From the NCBI RefSeq assembly GCF_001719045.1, contig NZ_CP015423.1, positions 4,897,501 to 4,961,500 of the forward strand: a stretch of 64,000 bases of DNA, written 5' to 3'. Shown piece by piece: positions 18,101-27,900 of the stretch. The translations under genes and the position numbers were made by a program. Under the pieces are notes generated by a model, which was given only the letters and a program-made list of their open reading frames with translations, was not told the DNA's origin and did not search any database. Origin of the DNA: Paenibacillus polymyxa. Its GTDB lineage: Bacteria > Bacillota > Bacilli > Paenibacillales > Paenibacillaceae. Position 1 is the first letter of the stretch. Each line of letters begins with the position of its first letter.

Positions 18101-19165
18101 ATGAGTATACAGCAATATACCGCAGGTGAATCGCTCTTGATGCAAGCAGGAGCTTTGGCTGAATTAGTTACCCATAAGCAATACGAATTACAGCCCGATC
18201 TTTTGCAGCGTTTTGGGGATAACGGTAAAATAAAGACAAAACAGGATTCTATATATAGTTTGAACTATTTAGCTGAAAGTGTAATCATGAACAGCCCTAT
18301 TTTATTTACACAGTATGTTTCTTGGTTAAAAAAGCTTCTGGAGGGTTTCGGCATAACCCAAGAAGATTTGAGCATCAATTTCAGATTAATCCAGGAGACG
18401 TTGGTAGAGCATTTCGATCATACAGATAAAGTTATGGTGCTGGAGCATCTGGATTTGGGGATACAGCAAATAGGGAAGAAAGAGGAGTATGCCTCTTTTA
18501 TTATAGATGATAATCCCTATGCTGCTGACGTGGCTCAATATTTGGAATATTTACTCTCAGGTAATCGCAGACAGGCTTTGGATTGGATCGTCCGTTTGCT
18601 GGATGAGGGTATCTCTATTCAACATACGTATAAATATATTTTTCAAATTTCGCAATATGAAATAGGTCGTCTATGGCATGAAGGCAAAATCACCGTCGGT
18701 CAAGAGCATTTTTGCACTGCTGTGACTCAATTTATTATTTCCAGCCTGTACCCCCAATGGATGGGGAATGGAAATAAGGAACGCTGCCTCGTGGCGGCGT
18801 GTGTAGGCAGCGAGCAGCATGAAATTGGTCTGCGTATGCTGGCTGATCTATTTGAAATGGATGGTTGGGATACGTATTATTTAGGCGCCAATGTACCTAA
18901 CCGGAGTCTGCTTCAGGCCATTGTGAGTTACGAGGCGGATGTGGTGGCTATCTCAGCTACCATGGCTTACCATGTCCATCTAGTGAAAGAGTTGATTGCT
19001 CTCATTCGGCAAGACCCAACGACTAGCCATGTGAAAATTATGGTCGGAGGCTTGCCTTTTAATCTCGATTCCCACTTGTGGCAGGAAGTAGGGGCGGACG
19101 GATACGCACCAGGTGCGGAGGAAGCGCTGGAGGTTGCAGGGGACTTACTTTCGCTCAGGAAATAA
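18101..19165 (+). CDS. Cobalamin-binding sensor protein with Wx9EH photoreceptor motif
   Basis: A 354-residue soluble protein. Residues 1-140 are helical and unassigned. A four-helix cap (about 150-225) carries W192 and E202-H203, exactly the Wx9EH spacing that marks the AdoCbl photoreceptors CarH and LitR. The Rossmann B12-binding domain follows with EQHEIG (H240), the lower-ligand DxHxxG motif with D replaced by E, then ANVPNRSLLQAI and MVGGLPF. Unlike CarH/LitR it has no MerR DNA-binding domain. A hybrid histidine kinase without membrane helices begins 48 bases downstream. The inferred role is to sense cobalamin or light and control that kinase. GGAAGGAG precedes ATG 18101; an in-frame upstream start at 18080 is less likely. 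Confidence 0.88.
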   Translation: MSIQQYTAGESLLMQAGALAELVTHKQYELQPDLLQRFGDNGKIKTKQDSIYSLNYLAESVIMNSPILFTQYVSWLKKLLEGFGITQEDLSINFRLIQETLVEHFDHTDKVMVLEHLDLGIQQIGKKEEYASFIIDDNPYAADVAQYLEYLLSGNRRQALDWIVRLLDEGISIQHTYKYIFQISQYEIGRLWHEGKITVGQEHFCTAVTQFIISSLYPQWMGNGNKERCLVAACVGSEQHEIGLRMLADLFEMDGWDTYYLGANVPNRSLLQAIVSYEADVVAISATMAYHVHLVKELIALIRQDPTTSHVKIMVGGLPFNLDSHLWQEVGADGYAPGAEEALEVAGDLLSLRK

Positions 19166-19213
19166 GGTTAGTTATGTGAACCTGTAGTCATTTTGTAAAG
19201 GGGGCCTTTTAAT

Positions 19214-20929
19214 ATGAAGGAACCGACAGCAGAAATGGCTGTCCTGCGGAAAACGGTCGAACAATTAACGGATGAGATTGTGAAAAGCAAGGCTGAGGAA
19301 GAAAAGTTGCTGAATGAATTTTCATCAATGAACAACGAGCTGGTCAATCTGCAGCGTCAGCTTGCCAAAAGCAATGCGGAATTAACACGGACGAAGGAAG
19401 AAGCGGTACGGGCTAATGACCTAAAGAGCACTTTTCTGGCTGTGGTTAGTCATGAATTCAGAACGCCAATGAACGGAATACTTGGAATGATTGAAATGTT
19501 AGGTTCATCCAAACTTTCCCCAGATCAACGGCAGGCCATCGGTGTTATACGTGAGTCAGCCTCTCTGTTGTTGAACATGATTAATAATCTGCTCGATATA
19601 TCTAAAGTGGAAGCAGGACAGATGGAACTGGAGATCGGAAACGTCAGAGTGCAGGCGATTATGAGCCACGTTGCTCAGTTGTTGGAGCCACAAATCTATC
19701 AGATGGGTAACCGTTTGAGTATAGAGACCGATTCCGGTGTGGCAGAGCATCTGGAGGGAGATTCGGCAAGGATCATGCAGATCTTGCTCAATCTGTTGAA
19801 CAATGCGAATAAATTTACCAGTGAAGGATTGCTCATCATTCGAACAAAATTGGTGGAGGAAACAAAAGATTCCCAACGTGTTCGGTTTGAGGTGCAGGAT
19901 TCGGGTATTGGTATTTCACCGGAGGATCAGAATAAGCTGTTTCAGCCTTATGTACAAGCCAGTGAAGGCAGCGCCTCCCAATATGGAGGAACGGGTCTAG
20001 GGCTATGGATATGCAGTTCATTTGTGGAACTCATGCAGGGAGAAATTGGGGTCGTCAGTAAAGAAGGCCAAGGCTCCACGTTCTGGTTTGAAATTCCCCT
20101 CATGAAAGGATCGGAGCAGGCAGACGAAATGGAGAAGCATGAAAATGGTGATTTGAAGGCATTTAGCGAGTTGCTGCGTGAGCATAGTCATTCTCAAACT
20201 ATTTTGGTGGCTGAGGATAATCGGGTGAATCGGCAGGTGGTGCAATTACAGCTTAACCACTTGGGATTCCAGCATATTGATTTTGCTGAGGATGGACAAG
20301 CTGCTGTAAGAGCGGCCTCCGAACGATCCTACGCTTGTATTCTAATGGATCATCATATGCCTCTGCTGAATGGTCATGATGCGGCAAAAGCGATCCGCCA
20401 GCGGGAAGCAGAAAACCAGCAACCCCCTGTACCGATCATTTCTTTGACCGGAAATGTATCCGAGGAGGATCAGGCACGGAGCCAGGAGGTTGGAGTGAAC
20501 GATTACTTGATGAAGCCAGTAACGATTGAAAAGCTCTCTGAAAAGCTTGTAAAATGGCTTCCAAAGCCGGAAACCGAGCCGATTTTGGATGAGGAAGTTA
20601 TACGTGAAATTATGCTGCTGGACGAGGATGGCAGCACGGGACTACTGGAGTCATTGGTCGAAATGTATACGAGTGATACACTTGCCAAAATCAATAAGTT
20701 AAATGAACTGGCTGCTGCGGGCGAAGCCACAAAAGTAGTAGAGGCTGCTCATGAGTTGAAATCAGGCAGCGTGAGTCTGGGTGTCGGACGTTTGTCCTCG
20801 TTGCTGTCCGATATTGAACAGCTTGCACGGGAGAACCGACTCGAGAATGCGAAAGCGAAGTTGTCTGCACTCCAATCTGTCTATCAAGCAACGTGTTTAG
20901 AACTGGAACGCTATATTCACCAGTGCTAG
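19214..20929 (+). CDS. Cytosolic hybrid histidine kinase (HisKA-HATPase-REC-HPt)
   Basis: A 571-residue kinase without membrane segments or a recognisable sensor domain. An N-terminal coiled coil (about 1-65) leads to HisKA with phospho-accepting H80 in VVSHEFRTPMNG. HATPase_c shows NLLNNANKF, DSGIGI and GTGLGLWI. A receiver domain has acceptor D379 in LMDHHMPLLNG and the conserved lysine in YLMKPV. A C-terminal HPt domain has H513 in AAHELKSGS. This is a complete His-Asp-His relay missing only the final response regulator, which is not nearby. The cobalamin-binding protein gene just upstream probably supplies the sensory input. AAGGGGG precedes ATG 19214. Confidence 0.93.
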   Translation: MKEPTAEMAVLRKTVEQLTDEIVKSKAEEEKLLNEFSSMNNELVNLQRQLAKSNAELTRTKEEAVRANDLKSTFLAVVSHEFRTPMNGILGMIEMLGSSKLSPDQRQAIGVIRESASLLLNMINNLLDISKVEAGQMELEIGNVRVQAIMSHVAQLLEPQIYQMGNRLSIETDSGVAEHLEGDSARIMQILLNLLNNANKFTSEGLLIIRTKLVEETKDSQRVRFEVQDSGIGISPEDQNKLFQPYVQASEGSASQYGGTGLGLWICSSFVELMQGEIGVVSKEGQGSTFWFEIPLMKGSEQADEMEKHENGDLKAFSELLREHSHSQTILVAEDNRVNRQVVQLQLNHLGFQHIDFAEDGQAAVRAASERSYACILMDHHMPLLNGHDAAKAIRQREAENQQPPVPIISLTGNVSEEDQARSQEVGVNDYLMKPVTIEKLSEKLVKWLPKPETEPILDEEVIREIMLLDEDGSTGLLESLVEMYTSDTLAKINKLNELAAAGEATKVVEAAHELKSGSVSLGVGRLSSLLSDIEQLARENRLENAKAKLSALQSVYQATCLELERYIHQC

Positions 20930-20983
20930 CCAGGTTTCCCCCTTGTTAGACTTGCATACGGAAGGAGGACGTAAGAGACATAT

Positions 20984-22237
20984 ATGAAAGAACAGTTGCG
21001 TTCTATTCACCCGCTGGCCTGGACGATTATTGTCGGTACTATTTTTGGGCGGATGGCGACATCCATGAGTATCCCGTTTTTGTCTATTTATCTTACCACC
21101 CGTTTAGGGGTGTCCCCCTTTCATACGGGGGTGATCGTATCGGTCAGCTCGTTGGTCGGCATTTTTGCCAGCTTTTACGGTGGATATATTTCAGATCGAA
21201 TCGGACGGCGTAAGGTGATGCTGGTGTCCATTGCGAGCTGGGCGCTTGTATTCGTTGCTTTTGCGTTGGCGGAAGCGGCCTGGGCCTTTTTTGTCATTAA
21301 TGCTCTGAATGGACTGTGCAGATCCTTGTTCGAGCCAACCTCACGGGCGCTGTTATCAGATGTAACCCCGAAGGAGAAAAGACTGCTTATCTACAATATG
21401 AGATATGCGGCCATTAATGTTGGGGTAGTGGCAGGGCCGTTGCTTGGTTTAATGCTAGGATCTGCATCCACGGGTACGCCGTTTATGGTAGCTGCTGGTG
21501 TGTACGCATTGTACGGGGTACTGTTGTTGATCCAATTTACCCGGTATGCATCGGATCTGCATATAGGTACAACAGCGGGAGAGGCCCCACTGCGAATGGG
21601 CGAGGCATTCCGCACAGCCAGCCGTGATCCGGTGTTTATGCCAATTTTGCTGGGAACGGTATTTTGTGTGATGGGCTATGCGCATTCCAATTCCACAATG
21701 CCTCAATTCTTGTCCGTATCCTTCGCAGAAGGAACCCGATGGTTTACATACATGCTGACGGTCAACGCGGTTTGTGTATTGGCATTTCAATATCCGCTGG
21801 TGCGACTGGCAAGCCGATTTTCCCCGGTGAATTCCTTGATTGCAGGGAATATATGTATTACGGTCAGCCTGTTGCTGTGCGGTATGCTAAACTCAGGCTG
21901 GATGTTTATACTGGATATGGTGCTGTTTACGGTTGGTGAAGTGTTATTGTTCACGATGCTGGACGTATTGATTGACCAAATTGCAGATGCTCAATATAAA
22001 GGGACCTACTTCGGTACAATCGGCTTTAATAATTTGGGAAGCGTGCTGGCTCCTTTATTTGGTGGCTGGTTGCTGGATATCTATGGTCAAACGGCGCCGC
22101 TTGCCGTTTTTGTTCCGGTTGCCCTGTCGGTTGTGATTGGTATTCCATTCCTTCTGGTCGCACGCCGCCGTCTGGTGCAGCGTACAGCACGGATCGCGGC
22201 TCAAGGAGGAGAATCGGTGCAGCAACTGTCATCATAA
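20984..22237 (+). CDS. MFS transporter
   Basis: A 417-residue, 12-TM major facilitator protein. Loop 2-3 reads GGYISDRIGRRKVM, matching the family motif GxLaDrxGrkxx. A long membrane-free centre and a basic tail rich in Arg (ARRRLVQRTARIAAQ) follow. It belongs to the drug/peptide exporter group (MdtG/YttB-like). The gene starts 54 bp after the hybrid kinase on the same strand with no terminator between, so it may be part of that operon and its output target. The AAGGAGG lies 15 bases before the ATG, longer than usual. The substrate is unknown. Confidence 0.88.
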   Translation: MKEQLRSIHPLAWTIIVGTIFGRMATSMSIPFLSIYLTTRLGVSPFHTGVIVSVSSLVGIFASFYGGYISDRIGRRKVMLVSIASWALVFVAFALAEAAWAFFVINALNGLCRSLFEPTSRALLSDVTPKEKRLLIYNMRYAAINVGVVAGPLLGLMLGSASTGTPFMVAAGVYALYGVLLLIQFTRYASDLHIGTTAGEAPLRMGEAFRTASRDPVFMPILLGTVFCVMGYAHSNSTMPQFLSVSFAEGTRWFTYMLTVNAVCVLAFQYPLVRLASRFSPVNSLIAGNICITVSLLLCGMLNSGWMFILDMVLFTVGEVLLFTMLDVLIDQIADAQYKGTYFGTIGFNNLGSVLAPLFGGWLLDIYGQTAPLAVFVPVALSVVIGIPFLLVARRRLVQRTARIAAQGGESVQQLSS

Positions 22238-22256
22238 AAAGGGAGTTGAGTGCAGG

Positions 22257-22811
22257 ATGAAGTCTGAAGAAAATGTGCTACGAATCATACAATATATGAA
22301 TGATCCGCAGGTACTGCAAGACTTGCGCTATGTGCGAGAGCTGAAGTTGCCACAAGGATGTATTGCCGCAGGCTATGTACGTAACCGGGTTTGGGACAAG
22401 CTCCATGGCTATACAACTGCTACACCTCTAAACGATATTGATGTTATTTATTTTGACCCGAAAAATACGCTAGAGGAACGAGATGAGTATCTAGAATTTT
22501 CCTTGAACCGTAAGCAGGCCGGACGTAACTGGTCTGTCAAAAATCAGGCTCGGATGCATAATCGCAACGGTGAGGCTCCGTATTCCTCGGTAGAGGATGC
22601 GATGAGCCGCTGGCCAGAGACGGCAACGGCTATAGCGGTTAGATTGAATGACAAGGATCAAATAGAGGTCATTTGTCCGCATGGATTGGAAGATTTACTG
22701 GATATGCGGGTACGGCAAAGCCCTTTGTTTCGTCACACAACGGCTTTTCGTCAGCGTGTATTTGAGAAGCAATGGCCTGATAACTGGCCGTTGCTTATTA
22801 TGGAGAATTAG
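22257..22811 (+). CDS. Nucleotidyltransferase family protein (DUF925/NTP_transf_6)
   Basis: A 184-residue protein of the YbaK/DUF925 nucleotidyltransferase-like family. The pattern CIAAGYVRNRVWDKLHGY followed by LNDIDVIYFDP, with the acidic pair D-I-D, is the metal-binding core of a minimal nucleotidyltransferase fold. The C-terminal region includes DLLDMRVRQSPLF. Family members lack a proven substrate and some may be inactive; toxins and tRNA-modifying relatives exist, but no antitoxin is visible here. ATG 22257 has GGGAG upstream. The frame can extend upstream to 22137 inside the MFS gene, which is not credible. Confidence 0.82.
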   Translation: MKSEENVLRIIQYMNDPQVLQDLRYVRELKLPQGCIAAGYVRNRVWDKLHGYTTATPLNDIDVIYFDPKNTLEERDEYLEFSLNRKQAGRNWSVKNQARMHNRNGEAPYSSVEDAMSRWPETATAIAVRLNDKDQIEVICPHGLEDLLDMRVRQSPLFRHTTAFRQRVFEKQWPDNWPLLIMEN

Positions 22812-22854
22812 AGTGTAATCCTAATTTCAGGATATTAAGGAGAGACGACAAACA

Positions 22855-23277
22855 ATGTTTAAAAATATAAAAACAGATTCAGATCGTGAGGAGGTTCTGG
22901 AGCTGTTAACCTACGCTGTGCTGGATCACCCTGAACGCGGAGAAGCAGCTTTACGTACCTATCAAGCCTCGGATGACTGGAAGCTGTTCGGTGTAGAAGA
23001 TGAAGGACTTATTGTAGGTATTGTCGGCTTTGAGGAGCAGGAGGATGGGACAACCGTAATTCGTCATCTGGCCGTGTTGCCTGAAAACCGTCATAGAGGA
23101 TATGCCAGAGGTATGCTGCTTACGCTCATTCAGGAGCGTAATCCGAAACGGCTTACTGTGGACACGGATGCGGAGGGGGCAGATTTCTTCCGCAACGTGG
23201 GCTTTGCCGTCTATGGATCAGAGGATTTGCCAGAGGGTGGGCAATTCCATTGTGTATATGAAATAGACGAAGAATAA
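22855..23277 (+). CDS. GNAT family N-acetyltransferase
   Basis: A 140-residue GNAT protein. The CoA-binding motif A reads IRHLAVLPENRHRGYARGML (RxxGxA form), preceded by the beta-strand VGIVGFEEQEDG. Motif B is partly degenerate (ADFFRNVGFAVYGSE). Substrate unknown; relatives are annotated as uncharacterised YvbK/YjcF-like acetyltransferases. AAGGAGAG precedes ATG 22855. It is part of a run of small same-strand genes (nucleotidyltransferase, GNAT, SGNH hydrolase) without terminators between them, so they may share a transcript from the kinase operon or a local promoter. Confidence 0.86.
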   Translation: MFKNIKTDSDREEVLELLTYAVLDHPERGEAALRTYQASDDWKLFGVEDEGLIVGIVGFEEQEDGTTVIRHLAVLPENRHRGYARGMLLTLIQERNPKRLTVDTDAEGADFFRNVGFAVYGSEDLPEGGQFHCVYEIDEE

Positions 23278-23348
23278 GCGAATCTCCGGGTCCCGCGTCC
23301 CTCTTTCTACATAAGATATATTATGTAGAAAAAGGGAGGTGGGTTTCA

Positions 23349-23987
23349 TTGGCGTACCACTACACAGCGATTGGAGATTCTTTAACAACAGGTGCAGGGA
23401 CGTTGCTGAGTGGCGGATTTGTACCTATCTATCGGCGAATGGCAGAAAGACATCTCCGTACGCCAGTCAGTTACGAGAATCTGGGAATCAATGGGCTGAC
23501 ATCGCAGGAGTTGCTGTCAATGGTCCGCAACAATCCGCTTTTTCGGTCGGCGCTCAGCCGGGCTGAACTTATAACCGTAACGATCGGCGGGAATGATCTG
23601 CGCCCATACATCAGCGCCCTTGCTGGAGGTTCCGGCTTGTCGGGTTCTTCCATTCCGCAAGCGTTGAATCACACAAAAGAACATGTGCGCCAAATTGTAC
23701 ATGCCCTGTATCAGATAAAGTTCGGTCAGCGTGAGCCATTTATCATCCGAATGGTGGGATTATATAATCCTTTTCCAGGGGTGAGGGAGGCGGGAGTATA
23801 TGTGCGCCAGTATAACTCGTTTCTCTATACATTGGGCGGACCAAATTACCGGGTGGCGAACATTTATCCCGCATTTGAGGGCTATGAACGGGCACTGCTT
23901 TCGTTAGATCGGGTGCATCCGAACAGTCGTGGTTATCGCGTGATTGCGGAAGAGCTGAATCGGCTTGGTTATGCGCCGTTACGGTGA
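23349..23987 (+). CDS. SGNH/GDSL-type hydrolase
   Basis: A 212-residue esterase of the SGNH fold. Block I has the nucleophile S11 in AIGDSLTTG, block II the glycine-rich ENLGINGLTSQE, block III GGNDL, and block V D187 and H190 in DRVHPNSRGY. All catalytic blocks are in place. It is close to Bacillus YpmR/LipC-like spore-germination or acyl hydrolases, but it has no signal peptide and the substrate is unknown. The start is TTG 23349 with a strong GGGAGGTGG site. A bidirectional terminator lies 36 bases after its stop, against the convergent TetR gene. Confidence 0.9.
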   Translation: MAYHYTAIGDSLTTGAGTLLSGGFVPIYRRMAERHLRTPVSYENLGINGLTSQELLSMVRNNPLFRSALSRAELITVTIGGNDLRPYISALAGGSGLSGSSIPQALNHTKEHVRQIVHALYQIKFGQREPFIIRMVGLYNPFPGVREAGVYVRQYNSFLYTLGGPNYRVANIYPAFEGYERALLSLDRVHPNSRGYRVIAEELNRLGYAPLR

Positions 23988-24023
23988 GCGTGAGAGGATG
24001 CTTTGGATCGGACAACGTATATT

Positions 24024-24078
24024 AGAGAAAGAGGTTCATGATGGCAGTAGAAACTGACCATCATGAACCTCTTTTTCT
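24024..24078. terminator. Bidirectional terminator
   Basis: A 21-base stem with one mismatch (core GAGGTTCATGATGG / CCATCATGAACCTC) around a 13-base loop, with an A-run to the left and T-run to the right. It separates the SGNH hydrolase from the convergent TetR gene. Confidence 0.88.
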
Positions 24079-24091
24079 GCATTTCGGCGTG

Positions 24092-24973
24092 CTAAACTTC
24101 CAATATAGCCTTCAGCTTGGTGCAGTCTTCCAGTAACTCGGGCAGCTGACCCAAAAATAGAAGGAGGGCTTTCACGTGAGCTATTTCCACGTTTTCTTCC
24201 GAGAGTTCACCCTTTAATCTGCTTAGGATTTGCACATATTCATTCCGGGCAGCTTCATTTAATTTAGTTTGTTTCAGAACCGTATCCATACGTTGCAGTG
24301 CATAGGAGATTTGTTTTCCCTTGGTCCAGATTTGATCAGAATCTTCATGGAATACGGAATCGCGGCCCCACATGATTTGATGTTGAACATCAGGGCTCAG
24401 CATTCCTTGTGCCAGCATATCCGTAATGCTGAGCATAAATTCAGCCAGTGTTTGCTGCTCCGTCCAGGACAGCTCTGAATCGCTCAATCGGAGGGAATTG
24501 ACAATCATGCTTTTGACGACAAACTCAATATCATACGCATAGTCACGTATAGATTGTCCATAAGCATCAATTAAGAAATCAACCATCACGTTAGACAAAT
24601 AAAGTTCAACACGATCAATGGCTTGTGCGATTTTTTCTTCCTTAGAACCGATTAAAGGGACGGAGTATACCAGTAAATGAACTTTATTCTTATAAATCCG
24701 GCCCAGCGCAATCAAATACAGTTGTCTCAACTTTTCACGGGAAGGTAGCTGGTGCTTCAAATAAAGTTCTTTAATATCTGCATCAAGAAGTTTTTCAATC
24801 AGGACGATTGTCCCCAGCAGCAACTCTTCTTTACTTTGAAAGTATTTATAAAAGGAAGCCTTCACCATCCCGCTTTCGCGGGCAATTTCATCGACCGAGG
24901 TGGTATCGTATCCCTTTTCTGAAAATAGGGAAAGGGCAGCATATATGATATCTTCACTTGTTATTTTTTTCAT
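24092..24973 (-). CDS. TetR/AcrR family regulator of the RND efflux operon
   Basis: A 293-residue regulator, longer than the usual 190-220. The HTH (EDIIYAALSLFSEKGYDTTSVDEIARE, then MVKASFYKYFQSKEELL) is canonical. The large C-terminal region may contain an extended ligand pocket. Its ATG overlaps the RND pump's TGA by four bases, making it the third and last gene of the operon, an unusual place since TetR repressors are more often divergent or first. Palindromes overlapping the operon promoter at 29484-29510 are its likely targets, which would give autoregulation. Ligand unknown. Confidence 0.92.
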   Translation of the reverse strand: MKKITSEDIIYAALSLFSEKGYDTTSVDEIARESGMVKASFYKYFQSKEELLLGTIVLIEKLLDADIKELYLKHQLPSREKLRQLYLIALGRIYKNKVHLLVYSVPLIGSKEEKIAQAIDRVELYLSNVMVDFLIDAYGQSIRDYAYDIEFVVKSMIVNSLRLSDSELSWTEQQTLAEFMLSITDMLAQGMLSPDVQHQIMWGRDSVFHEDSDQIWTKGKQISYALQRMDTVLKQTKLNEAARNEYVQILSRLKGELSEENVEIAHVKALLLFLGQLPELLEDCTKLKAILEV

Positions 24974-27900
24974 TGTACCCCCAATTTTTTGCTCTGACTT
25001 TTTAATTTCCAGCGGGCAATAACCATATACAGGGACGGAACCACAAACATCGTAAGAATGGTCGAGTACATCAATCCAAACATAATGGTATACGCCAGAG
25101 GTCTAAACATAAGTTCCCCAATAAGAGCAATCGGAATCAGACCGACAATGGCTGTCAGTGAAGTAAGCAATATGGGGCGGAAACGCGCTTTGGTCGCTGC
25201 AACAACGGCCTCCTTCAGTTCGATCCCTTCACGTCTTGCATCCTCAATAAACTCAATCAGCACAATGCCGTTACGTACGACAATACCTGCCAAGGTCATT
25301 AAGCCCAACACGCCCATAAAACTAACCGGCATATTTAGAATGAACAAGCCAAGAAATCCGCCTGCTGCTGCCATATACACGGTAGTCAATATGATGAGTG
25401 GAGTCGAGAAAGAATAAAATTGCAAAAAGATCAGCATGAAGATTAATAGTATGACGACAACATATAACCATCCTATTTCTGATAAAATGTCATCTTGTCC
25501 TGAAATCTCGCCCCCAATTTCCCAAGTGTAGCCTGGAGGAAATTTAATATCCTGCAATTTAAGCTTGACATCCTTCATGACTTCGGAAGCTGTACGCCCG
25601 TGAACTTCAGCTTCAACAGTAATCGAACGTTTTAAATTATAATGGTTAATTTTTTGTGTTGCAAAGGATGGTTTCAACTCAGCCAATTGAGATAAAGGGA
25701 TTTGAATACCATTGGCATTGGTCACATTCAATTGCTGAAACAAAATTTCAGGATTTTGATCGGTTTGGCTTAGCTTCAGCTTAATATTGATCAAATCTTT
25801 CCCCGTATCAAATCGGCTAAAGCTCACGCCATTACCCATTAACAAGAGTGTACGTGTCAGATCATTATTGCTTACCTGATATTGATCCATCGCTTGTTTG
25901 TTGATTTGGAAATCTAACGTATATCCTTCATTTTCCATATTATCTTGTATGTCCTGTGTTCCTCTGGTAGCCATAATGCCTTCTTTTAACTGCTGTGACA
26001 ACGAACGCAACTGATCTACATCATTGCCTAAAATCCGAATGGAGATCGGCTTACCGAGAGGCACCCCTACTTTGGCTATTTTCAAGGAAATAGATTGACC
26101 CGGATAACGATCCTTTAAGATGGAGGGCCATTTGTCTGCCATTTCATCGGGATCAAATGCACCTTCTTCCCCAATAATAGCAATTTGACCCACGGTTGTG
26201 CCTGTTTTGGCGTCAGCGGTCATATCTTGAAACAACCGGGGAGCGTCGCCGCCAGCCGCATAACTGATCGTCTCCACATGAGGTTGCTGCTTCACCCATT
26301 TGGCAATATCCTCGGTGACCCGCTTGGTTTCTTCTATAGAAGTACCTGTAGGCATACGCACATTAATGCTTAATTCCGGATCGTTGGTTCTGGGGAACAG
26401 GTCGATCGGAATCAGAGCAAGTATGCCGTACAGCGTGGTACTGATCAATAATCCTAATGCAGCATATAATCCAGGTTGCTTAATGACTCTCGGAATCAGC
26501 TTGCTGGTATATACGTTACGAAGAGCATCAATTTGTTTTCCCAGCAGTCCCGACGGCTTCATGGTGGAGTTGGGCGTTTTTTGATTTCGTTGTCCATACC
26601 ATTCTCTAAAGATTGGGATGACGGTAAAGGACATAAGCATGGAAGCCAATAACGTAAAGATAACAGCAAACGGTAGTGGTTTGATAAGGGAGCCTGCATC
26701 GCCTGATAAAAAGAACAGCGGGGCAAAGGAGGCTACAGTTGCCAGGGTTGCGGTCAAAATGGAAATGGAAACTTCTTTCGTTCCATTTAATGCTGCTATC
26801 TTGGGACTCTCGCCCAAGGTCATCATTCTGCGTTCAATATTATCATTAACCACCACAGCATCATCGACTAGAATCCCCATTACAATAATTAAGCCAATGA
26901 CCGTAACCTGATTCAATGTTATTCCGAGCATAGGGAGAATAATGAGACCTATGGCGATTGAAATAGGAATAGCCAGTGCCACAAAAGAGGATGTAATCAG
27001 ATTCAAGCCCAATGTACATACGATCACAACCGCCGCAATGGCAAACAGCAATTCACGGGTCAAGCCATGAAAAATATGATCAATCCGCTCGGTCTGTGAA
27101 AATAACGTATTCAGTTGAAACGTATTAGGCAGATCTGGTTTTAACAACTGCATTTCTTTATTTACTTTGCTATAAATCGTGTCTACGTCAGAGCCGGTAT
27201 TACCGTTAATCGTCAGCGTAATAGCTGGTTTACCGTTAAAAAAGGCCATATAGCTGCTGGTGTTATGTGTAAGCAATACGGTGCCCACATCACTGAGATA
27301 CACAGGAGCGCCGCTGTCCGTTCTGGAAATAATGACTTTACTCAAATCCTGAGCATCCTTGGACTGCTTTACATTCAAGCGATAGGTACGTTCATTGTAA
27401 TCCAGATTGCCTATCGGATATTGCTCATTTTCCTTCTGCACTGCACTCATGAGCTGTTCCCAACTGATATGGTACTGCTGGAGCTTTTGAGCATCAATCT
27501 GAATCTGAACCTCTTGATCCGGTAATCCCTTGATTGTTACTTCCGATACACCGGGAATGGTTTTTAATTGATCCTTCCATGATATCACCATATCATTTAG
27601 TTGATACAATTGCTCCACAGAGTCCCCCGTGATGGCGTAGGAATGGATAAATACTTTATTCAAATCATCGTTAACGACAGGCTTTTGAGCATCTGTGGGC
27701 AGAAAAGATTGGGCATCGTTCATTTTTTTGCGTAATGTATCCCAGACTTCTGCGGCATTGGCGTTGCCTTCTGTCTCAATGATAATCGTCGAAAGTCCAT
27801 TTTCGGATGTAGAAGAAATCTTTTTAATATGATTGATTTCTTTCATTTTTTGTTCCAGAGGCTTCGTGACCGTTTGTTCTACCTTTTGGGGTGTAGCTCC

